Source of the DNA: DASVCS01 sp036381495
Lineage (GTDB): Bacteria; Gemmatimonadota; Gemmatimonadetes; Longimicrobiales; RSA9
Direction of reading: 5' to 3'
Length of the DNA stretch: 44,036 nt
Assembly (NCBI GenBank): GCA_036381495.1
Contig: DASVCS010000053.1
Span: 1 to 44,036 of the forward strand
Shown here in pieces: positions 16,608 through 24,130 of this stretch. A program made the position numbers and the translations under genes. Under the pieces are notes generated by a model, which was not told the origin of the DNA, searched no databases, and saw nothing but the letters and a program-made list of their open reading frames with translations. Position 1 is the first letter of the stretch; each line of letters begins with the position of its first letter.

Positions 16608-18161
16608 ATGGAACGCCGCAGATTCCTGACCGGACTGGGCCTCGCCGCCGCCGCCGCCAGCATCGGCGGCACGAGCTGGCTCATGCGACCGTACCTGACG
16701 GAGTGGCTGACCCCCGAGCCCCGATGGACGCCGTTCGACGCACTCACCGCGGACGACTGGGACGTCTGTATCATCGGATCGGGTCCTGCCGGCGCCGTAC
16801 TCGGGAGGGACCTGGTCGCGCAGGGGATCCGGACGCTGATCCTGGAGTCCGGCGCCGCGACGGCCGAACAGCTCGCCGGAAGCCGCATCCAGCACCTCGA
16901 CGCATACCGCGTCGAAGGCAACGCCGGCTATCCGCTCGCCGCCACGCGCGCCCGAACGCCCGGCGGAACCTCGACGATGTGGACCGGCCGCTGTTCGCGA
17001 CTGCACCCGCTGGACTTCGAGCCGAACGCGTACACCCCGCCGGGCGCGGAGTGGCCCGTCCGGTACGACGAGCTACGGCCCTACTACGCGCGTGCCGAGC
17101 GGACGCTGCGCGTACATGGCGGGCGGCTTTCCCACTATCACGCGCCGCGGCGCGACCCGCTGCCCCCGGCCGAGGAGCCGACGTCCGGCGCGTTGAAGGC
17201 GCTGCTGGAGGGGATCGGCATCACGACCGACCTCTCGCCGACCTCGGTCGGCGCGTACGGACCGGGACCGGTCCGGGCGCGCACGGACCTGCTCCCGGCA
17301 TTCACCGAATCGACATCGGGGACGCTGGTCGCGGGCGCGACGGTCGAGCGGCTCGCCACGGATGCCGGCGGCCGGGTCGCGGCCGTCGAGGTTCGGAGCC
17401 TCGATGGGCGTACGGCCACGCTCCACCCCGGCGTGGTGGTCGTGGCGTGTGGCGGCGTCGAGAGCGCCCGCCTGCTGCTGCGCTCACGCTCGGCCCGGTT
17501 CCCGGCCGGCCCGGGGAACGCGGGCGACCAGGTGGGGCGCTCCTTCATGGAGCACCCCAATATCACGCTCCGCGGCGTGATGCCCGAGCCGAAGCCCGAT
17601 GACGTCTACGAGTTGGTCCGCTGTCATCAGTTCTACGACGCGTTCAAGCGCCGCGGCCTGGGCAGCGTCATCCTCCGCTTCATCTGGTTGCCCGGCCCGG
17701 AGCGGGTGCTCCGGATCGGCGCGACGGCCGAGATGCGGCCGCGCCCCGAGAACCGGATCACGCTCGATCCGACGTTGCGGGACGGCTTCGGCGGCCCCGC
17801 CGCGAAGCTGGACTTCGGCTTCTCCGACGACGACCGCCGGACGCTCGACGCGGCCCGCACGCTGATCCGCGACACCTTCCGCCGACTCGGCGCACGGGAC
17901 CTCTCCGAGGAGCCCATGTCCTGGTCGCACCACCACGTCGGGAGCTGCCGCATGGGCGATGACCCGCGCACCAGCGTCGTCGATCGCGACCTGCGGGTCC
18001 ACGGCTCGCGGAACCTCTACGTCCTGAGCAGCGCCGTCTTCGTCACCGCCGGGGCCGCGCACCCGACCCTGCTGATCACTGCGCTCGCGCACCGGCTCGG
18101 TCGACACCTCGCGGCGCGCCTGCGGCCCGGCGGCGTCGCCACGACCGCCGCCGGGCGCTGA
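16608..18161 (+). CDS. Tat-exported GMC-family FAD oxidoreductase
   Basis: A 517-residue flavoprotein. The N-terminus MERRRFLTGLGLAAAAASIGG is a twin-arginine signal, so it is probably folded with FAD and exported. The FAD-binding motif DVCIIGSGPAGAVLGRDLV sits at about residues 49-67. A mid segment RTPGGTSTMWTGR matches the GMC glycine-rich signature. The C-terminal part, SHHHVGSCRMGDDPRTSVVD and VFVTAGAAHPTLLITALAHRL, carries the catalytic-histidine region and FAD-binding end of GMC oxidoreductases. These enzymes oxidise alcohols, sugars or polyols. AGGAG just ahead of ATG 16608 is a good ribosome site. It lies 109 bp after the HTTM-DCC gene on the same strand, suggesting joint function in an extracytoplasmic redox step. 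Electron acceptor and substrate are unknown. Confidence 0.87.
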   Translation: MERRRFLTGLGLAAAAASIGGTSWLMRPYLTEWLTPEPRWTPFDALTADDWDVCIIGSGPAGAVLGRDLVAQGIRTLILESGAATAEQLAGSRIQHLDAYRVEGNAGYPLAATRARTPGGTSTMWTGRCSRLHPLDFEPNAYTPPGAEWPVRYDELRPYYARAERTLRVHGGRLSHYHAPRRDPLPPAEEPTSGALKALLEGIGITTDLSPTSVGAYGPGPVRARTDLLPAFTESTSGTLVAGATVERLATDAGGRVAAVEVRSLDGRTATLHPGVVVVACGGVESARLLLRSRSARFPAGPGNAGDQVGRSFMEHPNITLRGVMPEPKPDDVYELVRCHQFYDAFKRRGLGSVILRFIWLPGPERVLRIGATAEMRPRPENRITLDPTLRDGFGGPAAKLDFGFSDDDRRTLDAARTLIRDTFRRLGARDLSEEPMSWSHHHVGSCRMGDDPRTSVVDRDLRVHGSRNLYVLSSAVFVTAGAAHPTLLITALAHRLGRHLAARLRPGGVATTAAGR

Positions 18162-18176
18162 CCCATGCGCCGCCGA

Positions 18177-20072
18177 TCAGCGCAGCACGAGCGAGCCCTC
18201 GACGCTGTTCCACGAGTCGTTCACCGTCTTGCCGGTGAAGACCAGCACGAAGTCCAGGCCGTCCGCGCTCCACCACTTCGGCGAGAAGTTCCAGTAGAAG
18301 CTGTTGCCCTCGATCTCGCCGCCCCGCGGCCAGCCGTAGGCGTACTCCACCGTCGTCCACGGACCCCACGGGTGCGGCGCGTCGAAGATCCCGATGTTGC
18401 CGTAGTTCCGCGCCGTGTGACTCGTGATCAGCAGGTACCGGTCGAGGACGGGATTGTACAGCGTGCTCTGCCGCATGACGCCGTTGCGGTCCTCGAACAC
18501 CGGCTCCCGCTGCGTCACGTCGGAGGTCCACGTCGGATTCCCGGCGTCATCCAGTCCGGCGAAGAACTCGTACCGGCCGCGGTCCTCGATGGCGTCACGC
18601 GGCACGCGCGCGAGCGCGATCCGCCCCGGCTTCTGGACCTCCCAGATCGTCGGGTCCTGGACCTCCGTGAAGTAGACGTAGACGTAGTCGTCCTCCGCCG
18701 CGCCGTAGTCCTGTCCGGCCTGGAGGAACCACGGCAGGGCGAGGCCCTGCTCCTTCGTGAACTCGACCGAGGGGATCTCCGTCCACGTCGCGCCGTGGTC
18801 GGTCGACTTCGCGAGACGGGCGAAGCGCCAGTTGTTCACGTCGGAAAGCGGCGACAGGAACGTGTACAGGACCCCGCCGTTGACCGAGAGCAGCGCGTAG
18901 GTCTTCATGCCGCGATTGTCGTCCGGCCAGGTGCTGTTGCCGCTCTCCGGGTCCTCGCCGCCGTTGATGTTGATGCCGACGTAGCCGCGCTTGCCGCCCT
19001 CGATGCGGGCGATCCCCATGTCGACGCGGCCATTGGTGTTCGTACCGCCGAAGCCGCCGCCATCGCCCCAGCTCGTGTACTGGTGGCCATCATCCGCCCA
19101 GGTCAACGGCCAGTTGTCGCTCCCCGGCGCCTCCCGCCGGTGCGTGGACCAGTCGAAGCGGATGTCGGCGATCACGGGGCTGCCCGGGTAGGGCGCGCCG
19201 TCGGGCGCCGGGTACGTGATGGTGTCCGGAGGGGTCACCGTGTCCGGCGGCACCGGGTCGGTGGTGTCCGGCGGCACCGGCGCGGCCTCGATTTCGAGCG
19301 TCGCCTCGCCGGCCACCGCGCCGTTCACGGCGATGATGTCGACCGTGCCCTCCGCCCGGGCCGTGACCAGGCCGTCCTGGTTCACCGTCGCAAGGTCCGT
19401 GTTCCCGCTCGCCCACTGGACCTCGCCGTCCAGCGTGTCGCCCTCCGCGCCCACGATGACCGCGTGGAAACGCGTGGTATCACCGACCTGCACGGTATCC
19501 GCGCCCGGCGAGACGATGATGAGCCGGCTCCCCAGGACGACCTCCACCGGCAGCTCGCCCACCAACGGCGAGAGCTCGAGGGTGACCGTCGGGTTCGTCC
19601 CGGCGACGAGCGTCAGCGTGTCGCTCCCCACGTGCGTCCGCACGCCCGAAGCATCGTACGCGGACGCGGTGAGCACGCGGTCCGACCCGGCCGGGATCTC
19701 GAGGGTGCCCGCGGCGGCATCGCCCTCCCGCTCGAGCGTGAACTCGAGCGGCGGGTCGATGTCCGGTGCGGCGACCTGCACCACCAGCGTGGCGATGACG
19801 GTGCTCGTCAGATCGGCGCGGAGGCGCAACTGGGCAACCCCTCCCGCCCCGGGATCATTGCCGTCGGGATCCTCTCCCGGATTCTGGCCCGGGTCCGGCT
19901 CCTCCTGGCCGGGCGGCTCGACGCCCGAATCCCAGCAGTTGGCGGCCAGACCGGCTACGGTGAAGATGAACGCGAGGCGGATGAGTGCGAATCCGCGGGT
20001 GTGGGTGGTGCGCACGGAGTGCAAGAACCGTGCGCGACGGGACGCGGCGGCGCGTCGGGATGCGTGCCCCAA
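18177..20072 (-). CDS. Lipoprotein-like Big2 plus DUF4185-like beta-propeller protein
   Basis: A 631-residue exported protein. A basic N-terminus leads to a hydrophobic segment ending VAGLAANC, a possible but non-canonical lipidation site. Then come an acidic Pro/Gly linker, Ig-like strands, a Big2-type domain at about 180-275 (ending WASGNTDLATVNQDGLVTARAEGTV), a PPDT-rich linker, and a C-terminal region (about 310-631). That region has TWADDGHQYTSWGDGGGFGG, W-rich segments and TLYNPVLDRYLLI, as in DUF4185/glycosyl-hydrolase-like five-bladed propellers. The start is TTG 20072, chosen because an AAGGAGA ribosome site lies 5-6 bases upstream on the minus strand. It converges on the GMC gene with only 15 bp between stops and diverges from the GT2 pair. 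It probably binds or degrades glycan outside the cell; this is inference. Confidence 0.75.
   Translation of the reverse strand: MGHASRRAAASRRARFLHSVRTTHTRGFALIRLAFIFTVAGLAANCWDSGVEPPGQEEPDPGQNPGEDPDGNDPGAGGVAQLRLRADLTSTVIATLVVQVAAPDIDPPLEFTLEREGDAAAGTLEIPAGSDRVLTASAYDASGVRTHVGSDTLTLVAGTNPTVTLELSPLVGELPVEVVLGSRLIIVSPGADTVQVGDTTRFHAVIVGAEGDTLDGEVQWASGNTDLATVNQDGLVTARAEGTVDIIAVNGAVAGEATLEIEAAPVPPDTTDPVPPDTVTPPDTITYPAPDGAPYPGSPVIADIRFDWSTHRREAPGSDNWPLTWADDGHQYTSWGDGGGFGGTNTNGRVDMGIARIEGGKRGYVGININGGEDPESGNSTWPDDNRGMKTYALLSVNGGVLYTFLSPLSDVNNWRFARLAKSTDHGATWTEIPSVEFTKEQGLALPWFLQAGQDYGAAEDDYVYVYFTEVQDPTIWEVQKPGRIALARVPRDAIEDRGRYEFFAGLDDAGNPTWTSDVTQREPVFEDRNGVMRQSTLYNPVLDRYLLITSHTARNYGNIGIFDAPHPWGPWTTVEYAYGWPRGGEIEGNSFYWNFSPKWWSADGLDFVLVFTGKTVNDSWNSVEGSLVLR
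19240..19280 (-). repeat. Short tandem repeat coding the PPDT linker
   Basis: Two identical 17-base copies of gtgtccggcggcaccgg (19240-19256 and 19264-19280), 24 bases apart start to start, with a diverged third copy just to the left (from about 19221). On the minus strand they encode the repeated Pro-Pro-Asp-Thr unit between the Big2 and propeller domains. The 24-base period is a whole number of codons, so copies can be gained or lost without shifting frame. Confidence 0.6.
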
Positions 20073-20234
20073 GGTGATCTCCTTCGATCGAGGCCCATGT
20101 TGTCGGGAGGGGAAGAACCGCGGAGGTACTCCACAACTACCCGTGCTACAGCGAAACTGACGACGCTGACACGCCGCGGGTCACGCGGATCCGCATCCGG
20201 CCGCGATTTCGACCGTGGCGGCACGCGCATTGCA

Positions 20235-21200
20235 ATGCACGGCACCATGGCTCAGCAGCCGGATCTCTCCATCATCGTCCCACTGTACAACGAAGAAGCG
20301 AACGCCGCCCCGCTGGTCGAGGCGGTGCGCGAAGCGTTGTCCGGTTTCGGGACGTGGGAGCTGGTCCTGGTCGATGATGGGAGCCGGGACGCGACGGCGG
20401 CGGTGGCGGCCCGGATCGCCGAGGCGGACCCGCGGATCCGGCTGGTGCGCCTGGCCAGGAACTACGGCCAGACCCCGGCGATGCGGGCGGGTTTCGCGCA
20501 CGCGCGGGGCCGCGTGGTGGTGAGCATGGATGGCGACCTCCAGAACGACCCGCGCGACATCCCCCGGTTGGTCGCCGCGCTGGATGCCGGATACGACCTC
20601 GTGGCCGGCTACCGCGAGCGGCGCCAGGACCGGCTGCTGACCCGCAAGGTCCCCTCGTGGGTCGCGAATCGCCTGATCCGGTGGATCACCGGTGTGCCGA
20701 TCCGGGACAACGGCTGCTCGCTCAAGGCGTATCGCCGCGAGCTGATCCAGCGCCTGCACCTCTACTCGGACATGCACCGGTTCATCCCGGCGATCGCGGC
20801 GGCCACGGCGGGCGCGCGCATCACGGAGATTCCGGTGCGCCATCATCCGCGCCGCCACGGGGCGAGCAAGTACGGGCTCAGCCGGGTCGGCAAGGTGCTG
20901 ATGGACCTGTTGATCATCGAGATGGTGCGGTCGTTCCGCGAGCGGCCGTTGCAGATGTTCGCCGCGGGAGCGGGCGGCGCGGCGCTGCTCGCGCTCGCCT
21001 TCGCCGTCGCGGCGGCGATCTCGCTCGCCTTCTTCCGCCCGGAGAAGGCCGATGCACTCGTCTTCCCCGCCGCCGCGCTGCTCTGGGGTGGGCTGGCCTG
21101 TTATCTGCTGATGCTGGGGTTGATCGCCGAAACGGCGCTCCGTGTAGTGCGACGCGGACGAAGCATCGATCCGGTCGTACTGCGAGAGGAGGCGTGGTGA
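20235..21200 (+). CDS. GtrB/DPM1-like polyprenyl-phosphate glycosyltransferase (GT2)
   Basis: A 321-residue GT2 enzyme of the kind that loads a sugar onto undecaprenyl phosphate. LSIIVPLYNEEAN starts the GT-A fold, VLVDDGSRD (about 45-52) binds the nucleotide, and MDGDLQNDP contains the metal-binding DxD at about 99-101. HHPRRHGASKYGLSRV is the conserved loop after the catalytic domain. Two C-terminal membrane helices (about 245-305) anchor it, as in GtrB. ATG 20235 or ATG 20247 could start translation; no strong ribosome site distinguishes them. Its stop overlaps the start of a degenerate paralogue by 4 bp. It probably supplies a lipid-P-sugar donor to one of the GT-C-type proteins encoded nearby. 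Confidence 0.9.
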   Translation: MHGTMAQQPDLSIIVPLYNEEANAAPLVEAVREALSGFGTWELVLVDDGSRDATAAVAARIAEADPRIRLVRLARNYGQTPAMRAGFAHARGRVVVSMDGDLQNDPRDIPRLVAALDAGYDLVAGYRERRQDRLLTRKVPSWVANRLIRWITGVPIRDNGCSLKAYRRELIQRLHLYSDMHRFIPAIAAATAGARITEIPVRHHPRRHGASKYGLSRVGKVLMDLLIIEMVRSFRERPLQMFAAGAGGAALLALAFAVAAAISLAFFRPEKADALVFPAAALLWGGLACYLLMLGLIAETALRVVRRGRSIDPVVLREEAW

Positions 21201-22216
21201 GTTCCACGACCGAGCGTCGCGTGATCACCCGTACGGCCGAGCCTCCGGCCGAAATCCGGGAGGACGACCGTGCTCCCGAGGTCTCCGTGCTCGTGCCCGT
21301 CAGCGAGCGGCCGGAATCGCTGGTCGGCCTCTATCACGAGTTCGCCGCGCCGCTGCGCGCCGGCGGGTGGAGCTACGAATTCGTCTTCGTCGCCGAGCCG
21401 TGGTTCCGCGGACTGACGGTGCCGCTCTCCGAGCTCGCGGCGCGCGGCGAGCCGGTCCGGGTGCTCCACGCCGGACAAGGCAGTGGTGAGACGCAGTTGC
21501 TCAATGCGGCGATCGACCATTGCCGGGGGGAGATCCTGGTCACGCTCCCTCCGTACCGCCGCGTCGTGGCCTCGGTGATCCCCGAGCTGCTGGCGCGCGT
21601 CCGCGGCGGTGCCGACATCGCGGTCGCGCGCCGCTGGCCGCGCCGGGATTCGTGGGTCAATCGCCTTCAGAACCGTGCGCTGCACGCGCTGCTCCGCCGC
21701 ATCGCCGGCGGCGCGGTGCACGACGTCGCCTGCGGCGTCCGCGCGGCGCGACGCGACGTACTCGAAGAGATCCCGCTCTACGGCGACTTCTACCGCTTCC
21801 TCCCGCTCCTGGCGCTGCGCGATGGCTACCGCGTCGAGGAAGTCGCGGCGCCGCAACACACGGCCGATAGACACGCACGCGTCTACGGGCCGGGCGTCTA
21901 CCTCCGGCGCCTGATGGACGTGCTCAACCTATTCTTCCTGCTCCGCTTCACGGACAAGCCGCTGCGCTTCTTCGGCCTGATCGGCGGCGGCCTGTCCGCA
22001 GCCGGCGGCGCGATCCTGGTGCTGCTCCTGATCCAGCGGCTCAACGGCCACGGCATTGCCGACCGCCCACTCCTCCTGCTCGGCGTGCTCCTCGTCGTGC
22101 TCGGGTTTCAGGCCATCGCGCTCGGTCTGGTCGGCGAGATCATCGTCCACCTGCATGCGCCGGCGCGGCGGCCGTACCGCCTGGCGCGGCCGCCGGCCGG
22201 CCTGGGCTCATCGTAG
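21197..22216 (+). CDS. Degenerate GtrB-like GT2 paralogue (probable pseudo-glycosyltransferase)
   Basis: A 339-residue protein with the same plan as its upstream neighbour: a GT-A-like domain, then two C-terminal membrane segments (LRFFGLIGGGLSAAGGAILVLLL and the one after it). The key residues are gone. Where GT2 enzymes have the DDGS motif it reads VFVAEPWFRG (about 63-72), and where they have DxD it reads ILVTLPPYRRV (about 113-123). The fold markers GETQLLNAAIDHCRGEILV remain. The reading frame is intact and translationally coupled (GTGA overlap, AGGAGG at 21187-21192), so it is not a decaying gene. It is more likely a non-catalytic partner or regulator of the active copy. The GTG at 21197 is chosen by the overlap; 21194 is possible. 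Confidence 0.8.
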   Translation: MSSTTERRVITRTAEPPAEIREDDRAPEVSVLVPVSERPESLVGLYHEFAAPLRAGGWSYEFVFVAEPWFRGLTVPLSELAARGEPVRVLHAGQGSGETQLLNAAIDHCRGEILVTLPPYRRVVASVIPELLARVRGGADIAVARRWPRRDSWVNRLQNRALHALLRRIAGGAVHDVACGVRAARRDVLEEIPLYGDFYRFLPLLALRDGYRVEEVAAPQHTADRHARVYGPGVYLRRLMDVLNLFFLLRFTDKPLRFFGLIGGGLSAAGGAILVLLLIQRLNGHGIADRPLLLLGVLLVVLGFQAIALGLVGEIIVHLHAPARRPYRLARPPAGLGSS

Positions 22217-23935
22217 GTTCGCCGTACGACCGATCGTCCCGACGCGCGCGCGCTCCGGACACGTGCCCGGCGCCGCATGGCCGCCATCCCGCCAGCGGAA
22301 GGCAAGCAGCCCGAAGCGCTCGGGAACCGGGATCCGCTCGGCATGAGACTCGATGAAATCCGCCGTCGGCGGCGCCACGACGCCCGGATTCCGCCAGTGG
22401 TGCTCCTCGATCACGATCAGCCCGGTGGGGTTGCACGCCATCACCCATCCGACGGAGGCTGCGCGACCGATCATCGGGGCCGGGATCTTCTGCCCCACGT
22501 CGAACTCCTTCTGCACCCACGAGCCGGGGCCGGTCACCGAGAGATCGAAGTCGACGCGCCCCAGGTAGTACAGCGACTTGAGAACCGACGAGCTGAGCAC
22601 CGCGGCCGACTCTTCGGCGACCGGCCGCAGCCAGGGCAGCGCGGCCTCCCAGTCCGCGCCGCCGCGGTAGATGACCCTCGAGATCTGCCAATCCTGGTCG
22701 TCCACGGTCAACATCCGGTAGGCGTAGATGAACGCGCCGTTGCCGCCGACCGTGAAGAGCGCGATCCCGGCGAGCAGAAGCGGCTCCGGCGCATCGAGCC
22801 AGCGCCAGGCGAAGCCGCCGGTCCGGGCGCGCAGCGTTCGCAGGCGGCCGCGCAGCCACGTCCAGGCCTCCGCGATCGCGATCCCCTCCATCGCGAAGAA
22901 CATCGGCATCGCGTAGAAGAGGTACCGTTCGGCCTTCCACGCGGCGACCGAGTGGAAGGTGAACGCGAACGTGAAGATCGTGGCGCAGAAGAGGGCGGGT
23001 CGCGGGCGCGCGGCGGCGGCGATGACGAACGCTGCGGGGAATAGCGTCCAGAGCGTGGGATAGCGATCCAGCAGGACGTAATGGTACAGCACGAAGTTGT
23101 CCCGGTACGGCTCGGCCCAGGGGTCGGCGTAGCGGAAGAGCGCCCATGCCCGCTCGATGATCGACGACTCGATGAGCGCCACGGCCAGCGCGATGGTGAG
23201 TGCGCCGATCCCCGCGAACCACGCCACGCGGTGACGGCTCGCCGTGAGGCGCCGCAGCAGCGCCGGGCCGCCGACCAGCGCGCTCCAGAGCAGGACGCCG
23301 CCGACGCCCGCGGCGGTGGTGACCTGGAGGTGCAGCGCCAGGAGGAACGCGGCCGCCGCGCCGATGAGCAGGGCGCTTCGCGCAGTGGCGCGAACGGGCG
23401 CCGGCGCGAGCAGCCGATAGACGGCCACCGCGCCCAGCCAGAAGAGCAGTGCGTGCAGCGTGTAGAACCGGGAGAGCTGCGAGAGGAAGATGGCGTCGGG
23501 ACCGACACAGATGAGCAGCCCCGCGATCCACGCCGCCCGACGCCCCGCCACGGACCGGACCCAGAGGAAGACGGCGCCGACGAGTGCAGCGCCCGCCACG
23601 ACGGCCGGGATCCGCGCGACCACGAGGCTCTCGCCGAAGAGCCGGAAGCACACGGCGACGAGTCGCGTGAAGAGCCACGCCCGCTCGTACGGCGCGCCTC
23701 CGTTGATCGAGAGCGAGCCGTCGGTGATCAGCGACCGCGCCGCCAGGATGTGGTTGAACTCATCGACGAACGGCACGTGGTCGAGCTGGATCAGTCTCAC
23801 CACGAACGCGGCCACGGTGATGCAGACCACCTCGGCCACCCCGCCGCGGGCGAGGACCAGCGTGGCGATTCGCGACCGCTTCGATGCCGCGGCCAGCGCG
23901 GGCGACGCCACCGGGTCGGACGCATGAACGGTCAT
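22208..23935 (-). CDS. PMT/ArnT-like GT-C membrane glycosyltransferase
   Basis: A 575-residue polytopic protein with about ten or more membrane helices and an extracytoplasmic C-terminal domain. The first periplasmic loop contains PFVDEFNHILAARSL with an Asp-Glu pair at about 58-59, matching the catalytic acidic motif of GT39/GT83 enzymes that transfer sugar from polyprenyl-phosphate donors. RFYTLHALLFWLGAVAVYRLL and RYPTLWTLFPAAFVIA are typical core helices. A GGGGGGAGG ribosome site lies about 6 bases before ATG 23935. Its 3' end overlaps the end of the degenerate GT2 by 9 bp in convergent orientation. The intact GT2 on the facing strand is a plausible source of its lipid-P-sugar; acceptor unknown. 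Confidence 0.8.
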   Translation of the reverse strand: MTVHASDPVASPALAAASKRSRIATLVLARGGVAEVVCITVAAFVVRLIQLDHVPFVDEFNHILAARSLITDGSLSINGGAPYERAWLFTRLVAVCFRLFGESLVVARIPAVVAGAALVGAVFLWVRSVAGRRAAWIAGLLICVGPDAIFLSQLSRFYTLHALLFWLGAVAVYRLLAPAPVRATARSALLIGAAAAFLLALHLQVTTAAGVGGVLLWSALVGGPALLRRLTASRHRVAWFAGIGALTIALAVALIESSIIERAWALFRYADPWAEPYRDNFVLYHYVLLDRYPTLWTLFPAAFVIAAAARPRPALFCATIFTFAFTFHSVAAWKAERYLFYAMPMFFAMEGIAIAEAWTWLRGRLRTLRARTGGFAWRWLDAPEPLLLAGIALFTVGGNGAFIYAYRMLTVDDQDWQISRVIYRGGADWEAALPWLRPVAEESAAVLSSSVLKSLYYLGRVDFDLSVTGPGSWVQKEFDVGQKIPAPMIGRAASVGWVMACNPTGLIVIEEHHWRNPGVVAPPTADFIESHAERIPVPERFGLLAFRWRDGGHAAPGTCPERARVGTIGRTANLR

Positions 23936-24130
23936 TGCAACCTCCCCCCGCGTCTCCCCCGGGCACCGACCCTGCCGACGGCCCCGGCCCGGATCGGCGG
24001 CCGGAGCGAGACCGCAGGCGTGGGCCGTTCGAACGAACGGCGGTTCAGTGCTGTTGCCCGGGTCGATCCGGGCCCATCATGCGGCGAGCCGCTCCGCACA
24101 CGCGCTCCCGCGCACGCACGGGGACCGACC

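Noticed and set aside
18165..20234. A 690-codon upstream extension of the first GT2
   Set aside because: It runs antisense through the DUF4185-like gene; the GT2 fold begins just after ATG 20235.
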